Of a stretch of DNA of 64,000 nt, positions 1 to 12,183 are shown in pieces. A program made the translations under genes and the position numbers. The notes beneath the pieces are model-generated. The model was not told the origin of the DNA and did no database searches. It was given only the letters and a program-made list of their open reading frames with translations. Source of the DNA: Monocercomonoides exilis (Eukaryota; Preaxostyla; Oxymonadida; Polymastigidae); NCBI GenBank assembly GCA_001643675.2, contig LSRY02000014.1, positions 1,412,001 to 1,476,000 on the forward strand. The letters run 5' to 3'. The first letter of the stretch is position 1. Each line of letters starts with the position of its first letter.

Positions 1-3000
1 AATTCTCAGCTCAATCCCTCTCTCTCCTTTCATCTCACACACGCTTGCTCCATCATCGCTTTTTTTCATTCCCACAAACGAGCAATTCTCAATCAAAATG
101 CTGCTCATTTCTTTCCCATTCTTCGTGCGCATTTGCTCTTCAGTTTCCTTCACTGTGAAAACACATCCTTCTGTTTCATTCAGAGATGAGCAATGAACAC
201 TCTCCATTGTGCAAGCAACACCAACTTCATTGATCACAAAAACACTGCTTCCAACACTGCTGGAGTCCATCAACAAATCTTTCACAACCAGTTCTCCTGC
301 ATTCATCTCCACAAACACGCATCTGCATGAAGCGCTTTGCTGAGCATCTGAGCGAAATGAGCATCCAGTCATTTCCAACTTCCCAGCTCTATTCACAACT
401 GCAGTTCTGCAAGCATTATCAATTCCAGTTCTCAAGTGAAGTGCAATGTCTGTGAACGAAAGTGTTTTCTGATTCACCAAATAGCAATCCAGTCCATCTT
501 CAACTGCATTCTCCAAAAACAGCACAGCCTTTTCATTTTCTTCACCCATTGTCTCCGCTTTTTCAAACTTGAAGCTGGACACATTGAATGAATCTTGAAC
601 GATGGTTGATCCTTCAATCTGAATTGTTTTCATTTCTTCTCCGTCTTTCATGTTTTTCATTCCTTTCCAAAGTGTTCTGCATGGATCTTCCTTGCTTCCA
701 CATCGGGCCACATCAAATCCATTCGATGAGATAAATATCTCAAATGAGCTGTATGGAACGAGGAACATAAACAAATCTTTGTCTGAATGAATGTTGTCGC
801 TCCCAACAAACAGCAATCCGTCTTCCTTCATCCACTCATAATCAAATCTGAATGTATCTACCCTCACCGTGCTGTTCAAATCAGCTGCCAAAATAAATAT
901 ATTCTTTCCTATTTCTGCTCTGTTCTTGTCAAACTTCACACCAACATCCATGAGCAAAGGCATGCTGTTGCTGCAATTCTGGCAATTCAAAAACAAAAAC
1001 CCTCCTCTACCGCGATCAGCTGATAGCGAGCAGACTGATGCATTAATATCCTTGATCGCAACATATTCTTCTTCTTTCAATATCACATTCATCACACCAC
1101 CTTCATTACTCTCAGTATTCTCTATTTGAGAGAAGTTGCAGCGTTCAAGCTCCAGCGAAGATGAAACCACAAACGGAGAAATGGCAAACAGACAACATTG
1201 CAATGAGCACCCTATCATCGAGCATGTCCCATTCGTTGTTTTCACAAGCGAGAATTCAACCACGTCTGTCACCATCACAGCAAAAGTGCAATTCTCAAAT
1301 CGAAGCTTTCCACTCGACAAGATAAGTGACATCAATTTCTCCTCAAACGATGAAGGAATTTCAAGCTTCAGCGAAAGCAAACTGAGTGAGTTGCTCGAAG
1401 CAATCACTGAAATCATGCCACTTCCAGTTGTTGAGCTGGCAAAGTGAATGAGCTTCCATTTCACCTCTTCCTCTTCATTCACATGACCATCAAAAGCCAC
1501 CTCTTCATCAAACATGAAGCAATCTTCAATTCTGTTTTCATCCATCACAACAAGTCTCCTTTTAGCTTCCTCTTCATTCCCACCAATATGGTTAATCCCA
1601 CTCCACACAGAACAACAAGGAAAAATCTCGCTTCCACACCCAGCTGCATCATATCCCTCCGAAGACACAAACACTTCCTCCGCCTTTCTTTCAACAAGAA
1701 ACAACCGAAGATCCACACTTTCTTCAAACCGATCTTGATCCCTTCCTTTCATATCAACCAACACTCCTTCTTCGTCTTCATACTCAAATCCAAACCTCGC
1801 GCTTGTCACCGTTTCGTTCAGTTTCTTGCATGAGACAAACAAATCCTTCCCTTCAAACGCTTGATTGCCTTTGAATCGCACTTCTGAAAATCTGATGTTG
1901 TTCTCGCTTTCATCCAACACATCCAAATACACTCCTCCTCCTCTTCCTTCATTTTCATCTGCTGCACATTTCAGAAATGATACAGCTTCAACTTTGATTT
2001 GATCATTCATTCCCAATTCGCATCTGATGCATCCACCTCGCATGCTTTCAGTTTGAACATCCTCAAAAGAGCTCTCTTCATTGATGCTCAATTTGGCTCC
2101 TCTTTTTGACACAAAACATGAGCTCAACCCCACAATGCATTTCGTAACTGTTGAATTTTGCAAGGACACATCAGATCCTGCTTCATTCATAACAAGTCCA
2201 ACACCGTTTGTATGCATATCATCGATTGTGCAGTTTTCAAAAGCTGTGCTTCCACCGCTGCACACTGCAATCCCACTTCCTGCAAAATGCACTCCTTTCA
2301 TCACAGCCCTGTCAAAATGAACGAATCCTCCTTTCACTGCAACAATCCATTTCCCACATTCATTTTGCGCATTTTCACAGCCAGAAAATGAACAATCAAC
2401 AAAAGTGCATTGCCCCACCCTCACTTCCACAACTGACTGTTTTTCTGCTAGATTCATCGGTGCTCGCGGAAGAACAAACTCAAGAACTGAAAAAATCAAA
2501 TATGTCAATGCCTCTCCCTCTGTTTGCTCAAATTTTCCTTCCTCCCCAACAACCATTTTCTGTGCCTCATCATTCCCTTGCACCGTCAGTGATTTTCCAT
2601 TTCTATTGATTATCCCATTCACTTCTGCCTCCCCTTCAAGCTGCATGATCACATGCACATCCTTCATCCGAGAAAACCCCACATCAACTGACAAGCACGG
2701 ATTTTCCTTCAATCCACAGTTCTGACCGTCGTTCCCTGTTCCATCCACAAACATATACGATCCCAAAGACGGGAACAAATAACTTATGATTGACCCTTCC
2801 TTGCTTGCATCAGAAAGCTCTTCAACCCACATCAGCTTCTGAACTGTCGCATTCGTAGCTGTTCCATACCATAACGTCGGAAGAAGTATCAGCCACGGTG
2901 ACTCACACACCAGATACACATCATCTCCCTTTTCTGCCACGCTGTTTCTGAACTCATTGTTTTTCATCGAATATGTGATGTTCGTGCTCTCAAACCTCAC

Positions 3001-6000
3001 ATACAGCCCTCCTCCCTTTCCGCTTCCAGATGGCACAGTGCACTTGTCCATCTTATTGCGCTCATACACAAACCTCCCTCCTTCTCTCACAATCATCACT
3101 ATTCCTCCTCCCATCGAACCATCTGCCTCACAACCACACTTTTCAAAAGTGCAGTTTGTAATCTCAATGCATTCTCCATTTTTCACATCCCCATTCATCA
3201 CCCCTCCATTTCCATTATTTCTCGTTATCTCCAAAAATGTGTTGTTCCTCATCGTCAGGCTCGCTCCACATCCCTCCTCTCTATTTCCAATCACAATCAT
3301 ATTCCCATCAGGAAATTCTGTCTCTTTCAGCATTGAGTTTGCAATCACTACTTCCTTCCCCTGCTTCAATTCCACCACACTCCCTCCTCCTTCCCTTGTA
3401 GTATTCCTAATTGTCACTTCATCAATCAGACCTTCCACACCAACCCCATCAATCACAATCATCCCTTTTCCAAGTGTCTCAAAGTTGAAATATTCACATT
3501 TCACCATCTCAATCTTTCCTCCTATGCAACAAACACATGTAACTTCAACTATCCCTTCTTCGGCTGAAAATGAGCATCCTTCAATTCTCAAAACATTGCC
3601 ACTGCACAGAAACACACTTTCCTTTGTCGATTCTTCGAATCTTGAAACAATAAATGCCAAATTGCAAAACTTCACATCTTGCATTGTTTCAATCATGCTT
3701 TCCTTTTCCCTATCACCTTCTCCTGATTCATTCACAACAACTTGCTGCATCTGCATCTCTCCGTCAATTATCATTGCCTGTGAATCAACAACAATTTCTT
3801 CTTCAATTGAAAAAGGCGACAGCAGACGCAACACAGCCAATGATGTTCCAAACAAGGCTTTCCCTGCATATTTCAGTGTGCTGCACGGAAAATCAAAATA
3901 CCCACATTTTGCGTGATCCATTCCTCCATCTCTCCCATGAACATATCCAATTGTGGGCTTTTCGCGAAACAGCACCACAAGCGGAATCAGCCGTCCGGCA
4001 TTTTCATTTTCCATTCCCATCAACTCTTGCAAGTCCGGATTCTTGTCAACTTCAACATCAAACGAAAAATTGAATGTTGTTTCATTCATAAGCTCTGACA
4101 AGCTCTCACACTCAATCATCACATTCTTGCCTCCAAAGCTTGCTGAATTAGCTGAGTCATCTGATCCAAAAGTCAACTTCGTCATTACAAAATCTCTTCC
4201 CCCTTCTTCACACCTCAGCATCACTCCCCCTCCATATCCTCCAACTGATCCTTCACCAATGGCTGAACACTTCCCAAAATATGTCTCACACTCCAAACTT
4301 CCCAGCCGCATCACTCCTGTTCCTTTCAGCACCACGCTTATTCCTCCCCCGCATCCCTTTGATGTTCCACAGCCTTCAATCTCAACATCATAAATACTCA
4401 TCATGCACTCATCACCAATCACTCCATTCACAACACTTCCATTCCCTTCCAATTCATTCACTCCCTGAAATGAGCTGTTTGTTATCGAAAGATCCCTTCC
4501 TTCTCTGTCACAAATGAATCCGCAATTTTTGTTTCCACAGCTTTGTGCTGTCACATTAGCCAGCAAAAGTGAATTCTCAGATGCATATTCAACAAGACCA
4601 TTTGCATCTGTCATCTGCGCATCACTGATAAAGACACTGTTCATCAATGCTTTTCCATTTCCTTTCAAGCACAGGATGGGAGCTGATGCAAACTGCACAG
4701 CTTCTATCCTGAATCCGACCATTGAAAGACTTCCACTTTGAAGGTGAATGAACGAATAATTGCACTGAGTCACAGAAGGCTCGCACTCAATTGCACATTC
4801 TTCAATTTGCAGCTCTCCACCAGCTCCTGATACTTGAAACACACTTGTTTGAGCAGATGGAAGCGATCCAGGAAGAACAAGCACAAACAGCTCAAACATG
4901 ACTCTCGAAAATACTTCAATCACACATTCACTTTCAGTCTCATTCCCCTTCATTTCCATCCTCGTTCTTGTTGCAACCCCACAAAACTTGTATCCTTCAC
5001 TTTCGTTCAGAATCACATTCTCTGAAAATGAATACGTTTCTCCAAATCGCACTTTTCTTTCTTTCCCCATCACTCTCTTCAATGCATAATCAACTGTTTG
5101 GCACCTGAACTCTTCAAATCCGCACACAACAACATCCACTCCACTGTTGCTCATGAACATCGCCTCAGGATCGTCTATAAGATAATATTTCAGTGGAATG
5201 ATCAAGTCTCCCCACTTTGAGTCAATCCCCATCGCCAACGAGCTGAGATCAGAAATGTGAATTGGAAATTGAATCTGTTCTTTTCTCACACTTGTTGCCA
5301 AATCTGGAGATAACACAAACAGATCTGCTCCATGCTCTGCCTCGTTCAATCTGAAAACAAGTGTTTCTGACAGCTCAAATCTTGCCTCAGAATCCAAAAG
5401 ATGAAGAAGCATCCCTCCTCCTCGCCCATTCGTTCCGCTTTCTGAGGGTGCACTGCATTCTTCAAACGTAGTCGATGAAACATTCAGCTCGCTCGCCTTA
5501 CCCAGCACCGCACACATTCCTCCTCCTCCATTTCCATTTCCACCCACTCTGCATCCTTTCAATGAGCAGTTCTCAACATCAACAACAAATCTGCTTGCCT
5601 TATCTGTTTGAAAAGAAACGCAAGCACCACCCCCAGATGTTCTCGTGATGTTATCAAATGATGTGTTCTTCAGCTTCAACAACGAGCACGCCTCAATGTG
5701 AATCATTCCACTCTTCTCCAAAGCACAATTTCCTAATGAACTATTTTGTATTGCTGCTGAACTGCTTGTGGTCATTCTGATCACTCCTCCACTCCCGCTT
5801 GCTCTCACATTATTCATTGCCAATCGATCAATGGTGCATTTCGCACTTCCATCCACAAGCACCATGAAACTTCCAAGCAACACATCTCTCTCAGCACCAC
5901 ATCTCAGCCTCAGTATCTGCACATACCCACCGCTCGCTCTGATAAATGCATACCCAATCTCATTAGCATTGCCCATCCCATCAATCGCACAGTCAATAAT

Positions 6001-9000
6001 TCTCATGTCTCCGGCCAACGAATATACAAATGTGGAACGCCCTGAAATCGATTGCCCCAGCTCAAAGGTGATGTTTGTGAGTGTTGTCGTCACATTGTTT
6101 TTCACCAACCAGTCGTGCTCTTTTGGTTCTGTTGTCTCCACTCGCAATCCAATAGCTTTGTCACTCGAATCCATCTCATATGACTGCTCGCTCAAAGTTA
6201 TTTCCTCCTCAAATCCAAATATACCCGCAAGCCTCACAACTCGTTTCGAGTTGGGAAACCGATACTCAGCAGCTTTTTCAATTGTATTGCACGGGTAATC
6301 AGCAAAACCGCACAGTCTGAAATCATTTCCATTTGCTTTCCCACTCACATATGCTGGTGATTGAAAAGTTCGCAGAAACAAGGCAAGTGGAATGATCATC
6401 TCAGGATTATCTCTTTCAACTCCGCTCAACTCACTGAAGTCTGTCGCATTAATCCCAATTTGGGGATGAAATCCAATTGAAGTGCTGTTGATCACAGCTG
6501 ACAAAACCTGTGCTTCCACAAACACATTCTTTCCCTTCCAGGCATCACATCCATCAAAGAAGCAAAGCTCAATCCTGAAACTGCATTCGTTGCTCAGGCA
6601 AGTCAGATGCATCGCCCCTCCTTTTCCTTTCTTTGATTCATCAGCAGGCGATGAGCACGATTCAAACATGATATTTGAATTGTCTCCAATTCGCAATTCG
6701 CTTCCTGTTTGCATCGAAATATGCATCCCTCCACCATCGCCATTTGCACAAGAGCAGCTTTTCAGCGTTGTGTTTGATAAGCCAAAAGAGCACTCAGAAT
6801 CCAATGAACTGGAGAAAATAGACCCACTTCCAGTGGTTCTTGTGATATTCTCAAAGGTCACATTCACTATTCTCGGTGAAATTGTTGAAGATAGTTCAAC
6901 TTCACTGAAGATTGGCACTGAAAGAACCATATTCCGAATCTCCATATTTCTCAGTGAAATGCAATTCATATTCAACACAAATGGTGATGTATCTATTTCA
7001 CTCCCTCCTGACTCAGATCCTGGGGATAAAATGAGAACATCAGACAAAGAAAGCACTCCTGCGGAAGAGCTCACCACAAAAAGTCGTGGAGATGGATGTG
7101 CTGTTGAATCATGTTGGATTTGAATTGCTGTTATCATCAAACTCCCACTCGACACGCTGAATAAAACTGAAGAGGCTTCCAAGGATTGTGTTCGAACAAT
7201 TGAGTTAAGATGGCTTTCCCCAGAAACTTCAATGTGCTTTTCTCCACAGTCAATCGAAACAAGCGGAACAAACATGGAAGCCAACAGCTTCACTCCTTGA
7301 ACCGTGGCATATCCTGAATTGCTCACAGCTCTTTCAATCGTTTTGCAAGGTTTGTCTTCCGATTTCCCACAAAGCAACTCAGCATCACTTCCGTTGCTGG
7401 AAACATAACGCTTCAGCAACCCCTTTCCAAGCCAGAAATCATAATCTGTTTGACTGCTATTAAACCAAATTCTTTGGCATTCCGTGGTTGTGAAGGATAA
7501 TTCAAATGGACAGTCAATCAAATTTGGATAAATAACATAAACATCATGTCCATTTCCATTTCCTGCTGTATTTCCATCAAAAAAGCAATATTTCATAAAA
7601 ATAAAATGTTCACCAATTTGCATGCTTTTGTACTGATATATTTGAAATGCCCCACCATCATTTCCAGCAATATTCCCCTGGAAGGCAGATTCTTTCAACA
7701 TAAACGAAGTGTCAATTTCGTATTCCACTAATAAGGCTCCTGCGGAAGATCCTGCTTTGTTCTTAAAAAATGTGCATTTATCGACTAAAAATGGATCAAC
7801 TTTCATTCCATCTCTACCAAAAATCATCACTAACCTCATAGCACCTGCATAATGGTCGCTAGAGTTGCAATTATCAAAAATACATCCAGAGATCAATATA
7901 AAACCCTCTGAAAAATTATGACATTGAAGAGCACCAACTCCGTTTGAAGTTGAATAGCAAAAAGAAAAAATTGTATTTTCAACAGTCACACCACAAGCAG
8001 CTTCTGCATATACAGCACCAATATGAGGAGCTGTGCAACTTCACGTATACATGTTGATAATTGTTCATAAACAAACAAAATGAAGAAATATCATCAAATG
8101 AATTAAAAGAAATGGAAAAAATTATAGAATGAAATTATAAATCTTTATAATTCGTTAAATTATGTAAAAAGCATACGAAATAAACTCACATCTTCTTACA
8201 GTTAATTGAACTTTCAAATGTGACACATAAATTCCTCCACCATAATCGAAAGAAATGCATCCATCAAATGTATCGTCTTCAAATGTTTCTGACTGTGTCA
8301 GAATTTGATGCCCAGATTCTCCTGAATAGAGTGCATTAGCATTTGCATTTGCATTTCTGATGCATCGTTGATATGTGTTGTTGGATGAGCACAATGTTGT
8401 GCCTTCAGTGTTTATTGATCGAATAACACCTCCATAAAACACGTCGCAAACTTCACAGAACGAGCATCCTGAAATCGAGTTCAAACTCTCTGAAATAGAA
8501 GAAGGAATTCTGATTGTTTGTGCTGAAGCGATCGAAATGTTACAAAAAGAAGATCTTTCCAAGTCCACATTTTCCTTTCCTGATGAAGAAAGAAACGGAG
8601 AAGATTGCAGTTGCAGAGACGAAAAAGCAGAATTCGATATGCTCACTCTGTTTGATGTTTCGTGTGTTAAAAACGCTTCAGTTGGATGGGAAGCTATCAA
8701 TGAAGGAATGCATTTTTCAGCAGCAGATGTTGTGAGTGAAATGTTCTCACAACACAAACAACCACCAGTTTGCGCGAATGGAGGAATGCATCTTTTTGCT
8801 GAATGTTTCATCGAGCAACAGCTCAAAGACACAGAAGATTCGTAGATGAAAAACACTGAATTTTTCTCTCTTACACAAATCTCAACATTCCATACTGAAA
8901 AAGTGGAATTCATTATGTGCATGCTCACATCAATTCGAGTCGAACTCCCGCAGCTTTGACTCTCTCTCCCATCATTTTTCTCCATATCCCCTGGTGGATT

Positions 9001-9174
9001 GCCGTTATTGTGCAGCATCTGCAAAGAATTTGGGGGAATAAATAGAAGCAAATTTGATGTTTCCCTTGCTTCCTCACTCTCCTTTGGCCTGAAATTATCC
9101 GTCATACCTCCACATGTTGCCATTTTGGTAATAAAAGGCAGAAGCACAACAAACAGATAATTTGATGCTTTCAT
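1..9174 (-). CDS. giant secreted/surface beta-helix protein 1 (5' part, runs off left edge)
   Basis: Two exons, 9174-8186 and 8038-1, with an intron at 8039-8185 (donor GTTTATTT, acceptor GTGAAG). The second exon stays open to the left edge, so at least 3,009 residues are encoded and the C-terminus is outside the window. I start at the ATG at 9174 because it opens a signal peptide (MKASNYLFVVLLPFITK); an upstream TTG is not used. The protein is rich in Ser, Asn, Cys and Gly. It has many short patches of the type CTAPHIGAVY or GGGI/GGAVY, as in polymorphic-membrane-protein and pectin-lyase-like right-handed beta-helices. Seven Cys modules start near residues 553, 906, 1302, 1708, 2104, 2464 and 2776. 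The first 330 residues align with the N-terminus of the protein at 32441-38973 (VFYGGVIRSIN versus IFYGQIIRSIN). The family placement is by motif. A surface or adhesive role is inference. Confidence 0.85.
652..7371 (-). repeat. seven cysteine-anchored modules in giant surface protein 1
   Basis: The motif C-G-x(4-5)-P-C-x-[TS]-[ILV] recurs seven times in one reading frame, at plus-strand 7371-7321 (CGKSEDKPCKTIERAVS), 6312-6262 (CGFADYPCNTIEKAAEY), 5124-5059 (CGFEEFRCQTVDYALKR), 3906-3856 (CGYFDFPCSTLKYAG), 2718-2653 (CGLKENPCLSVDVGFSR), 1638-1603 (CGSEIFPCCSVW) and 702-652 (CGSKEDPCRTLWKG). The starts are 353, 396, 406, 396, 360 and 312 residues apart. In beta-helix proteins a segment of this kind usually caps a new helical solenoid. 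I read each unit as one cap plus one beta-helix domain of about 350-400 residues. Confidence 0.8.
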
Positions 9175-12100
9175 GTTCAAGAAAGCGCTCTTCAAAATCT
9201 TGAATAATTTTGATCATGCCCATAACTACAATTACGATGCATTTTCTCCCTTTCTTGCTTCAACATCGGATTTTGTTGCTTCTCTCTTCTAATAAAGCAA
9301 AAAGGATAAAATGTTATCTTTATGAAGAAAAAATATTTGAAGAATCCAAAAATAAAAAAGAGTGAATATATGAAAGATAAAAAGAAAAAGAAAAAAGAGA
9401 AAAAGAAAAATATTTCCATTGCATACCCTTTTAATCCACATGAAGTGTATTCTGAAAGGATGAGAAATGATCCCAAATCGAAATAACATTGAATAGATTT
9501 CGCAAACAAATGCTGGAAAAAACATGGAGGAATTGAATTCCATCATAAGAAGCAAACTCTCCAGCAAAAGGAAAGATCATGAGCGTTGAATCGAATGAAC
9601 AGGGGAAATGTGAGTTAAAAATGAAGATGCGCTTCGATTTTGCAAAAGATACTCAAAGCTGTAAAAAGGCATTGTTGATCGTTCGAAGAAGATGATGATT
9701 GAGAAAATTGTGCCTCTTCCACTCAAATCTGAAAAAATGATCTTCTGAAATCACTTTCCTTCAAAATTCCTTTCCATTTATTTTTCAACTTTCAACAGAC
9801 ATTTTCTTGCATTATTCAGTATTTTTCTTCTTCTTTTCTTTTTCTGTTTCACTGTTTTACTGTTTCCTTTTTCCTTTTTCCTTTCTTCATCAACAATTTG
9901 TTCATCTTCTTCACAAGCATTCTCATCATTATTTGGTTGCAATGTCTTCGTACTTCAACATCTTTGACTCAATGCCTGCATGTTCTGCTCCTTCCTTCTC
10001 TTCCTCTTTCGAAATAAACAGCATCCACTCATTCCAACAAAAATCATTTTTTTAAATCTCTTTATCTTGATAAAGTGGTGCATTCTCCTTGAATCTTTTT
10101 GATGGAGGTGTTCAGAGCATTTTTCTTGCTGAATCTTCCACATCTCAACTGCTGGGAAGCTGCTGAAAATCGATGTTCAAATAGCTGGTTTAAGAAATGA
10201 AAATGTGAGAGGAAACTCACCAAAAGCAGAAAAAGCAGTCCAAGAAATTGAATCTCTTCAATGCATCAGCACAAGCCTTCAAGAATGCACAACGAAAATA
10301 TCAAATGCTATTGTCATTTATTCTTTTTCTTGGGAAGATAAAATATACCATCATGAAAAAGAGAAGGCAATAATTATTAAAATGCGAGGAAACAGAATAC
10401 TGAATAAATATTTGAATAATTACTCAAAATGAAGTTCAATGCAAACCTCACAAGTACTTCAAGCAAACAGTTTCTTGCAAATGATATTCAAAATTCGGTT
10501 TTCTGAATGCTTTCACCAATGTTGCAATTGAACGGAAATTCAACTTTGCTGTTGCCTTTTGCTTGGCCAATCCTTTCTTATTTTTCTGATATTCTTTTTT
10601 ATTGTTTCATTCCGTTTTAAGTCCATTTCTTTCTTCAATTTCTTTGATCTTCTTGGAGTCCAATCTGCCTTTATGCTTTTTTCCTCATTCGTCAAACAGC
10701 TCCCTTTTCAAAAGTTCTTTTAATCAGATCAAAGATTTCTTTGCTTTGCTTTTCCTTTCGCTTTTCCATTCAAATCATAAACCAATTTCCAAGTTTCTCA
10801 TTTGCCTAGTTTTTTCTCTTTTGCATCATTCACAATTCTTTTGGAGGCATTCCATTTAATGCCCTTCTTCTGTCCAACTTTGCAGCAAGCCTTCTTCGCG
10901 AATGACTTTGAGGCGAAATTTGACTTTTCTTCTGAAAAAGAACTTATCAATGGAAAATGAATAAGAAGAAAACCATTTGCATTCACCAAAACGGAAAATT
11001 AGAAATTGAAAAATTGTAATTAAAAGCAAACTTTGATTTCTCAGCCACCAAACGAAAATGGAAATTTGTTAAAAAAAAATGGTTTTTGTCTGATGAAAAT
11101 GAATAATGTCAGTGATAAATCCAATGAAGATTGCACGAATCAATAAAATTGAAGTCCTGTGATAAAATAGATTTAAAAGAATGCTGGCAAAAGGTAATCC
11201 CAAGTGTGCATCTGGATGCATAAGTGCAGAAAACTGATGGAATTCAAGATTCTGAGTTTTGAAGCTTTGACGGATGAGGCTTTCAGAGGAATTCAAAAGA
11301 ATAATGAGCATTTCGTGAAGTCCACTGCTCTTTTGTTGAAAATACAAATAAACTTTCAAATAGCCCAATATCTGTGATTCTGCATCCTTCAATTGAATCA
11401 CAGACATTTTCTCTTTTCCTTAGTGTGAGAGACATTTGATTTTTTGTGTGTATTATCGCTCTGAATGACAAATTGTTGCTGACACCAAAATCCTTTTCAG
11501 CAAAAAAATGCAAGTTTTGAGTTTTAAGACTCTGTCAGATTTGAAAATGTGTTTTCAATGACTTGTGGTCAATTGCATCCCAGTTTTGAATTTGCCAATA
11601 AAGATGATAACGAAAAAAACGGAATAATTTATAAAATTGGTAAAAGATATCTTTCTACTCGACATGGTTCACCGAAACAAAGTCCATTTATGCAAATTGG
11701 GATGGCGATTCCATTTTCATGTATAGCAGATTCACTTCCGCTTTAATGGCAAAGATTTTGGTAATTAATTCTGAATGAATTGTTATATTTTATTATGGGG
11801 AAATTGAATTTTTTGGATGAAAACCACATTTTTAAAAACAATGAAATAAAAAACAAACGCAATATCCATAAAATGGAAGAGAGAAAACAAACACTAAGTG
11901 ACGTGAAGAAATAAATTTGTCACGTCCGTCATTAATTTTCCACAAAAAAAAAAAAGAAAAAAAAATACATGATTTGAATAAAAACAAAACATATGTGTAT
12001 TTTGCATTTTCGAAACAGTGCTAAAGATTCAAATATGACGTTTTTGCATTTATTCAATCTTACAAATATATTTTGCTGTAAAAATCCATTTGAAACAAGT

Positions 12101-12183
12101 GTTTTTCAGCTTAACTTGAAAGAAAGTAAAAGACAAAGGAAATGAAAAATATAATTTTATTTTATGTAATTGATCATTGAAAA
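9175..12183. other. 3-kb region with no convincing gene
   Basis: This stretch separates the start of the giant surface protein from the ubiquitin-like gene. It contains pyrimidine-rich tracts (about 9790-9900 and 10540-10850) and only short open frames, such as 11069-11407 (-), none of which I recognise. Its base composition is less AT-rich than the true spacers further along, which suggests decayed coding or mobile DNA. The only fragment with a family-like look is at 11549-11746, listed separately. Confidence 0.5.
11549..11746 (+). pseudogene. possible IS4/IS1634-type transposase remnant
   Basis: A 65-residue open frame contains RHGSPKQSPFMQIGMAI. This loosely resembles the stretch after the first catalytic Asp in IS4/IS1634-type transposases, where a Gly-Ser-Lys segment is followed by a Gln-[VIM]-Gly pair. 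No flanking frame continues the similarity and no terminal repeats were seen. This is a weak family guess and the fragment may be chance. Confidence 0.2.

Noticed and set aside
2957-3916. 319-residue plus-strand open frame rich in Pro, Ser and Phe
   Set aside because: It lies antisense to the giant minus-strand gene. Its Pro/Ser/Phe-rich composition is the mirror of the Gly-, Glu- and Asn-rich coding strand.
8031-8189. Alternative intron bounds for the first giant gene (donor GTGAGT, acceptor TTGCACAG)
   Set aside because: It also keeps frame, but the chosen junction restores the canonical C-T-A-P-H-I-G-A-V-Y beta-helix turn and uses a T-rich donor like the others.
9192-9567. Phe- and Leu-rich minus-strand open frames upstream of the first giant gene
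   Set aside because: They come from an A/G-rich tract read antisense; repetitive Phe runs are not typical of a real protein.
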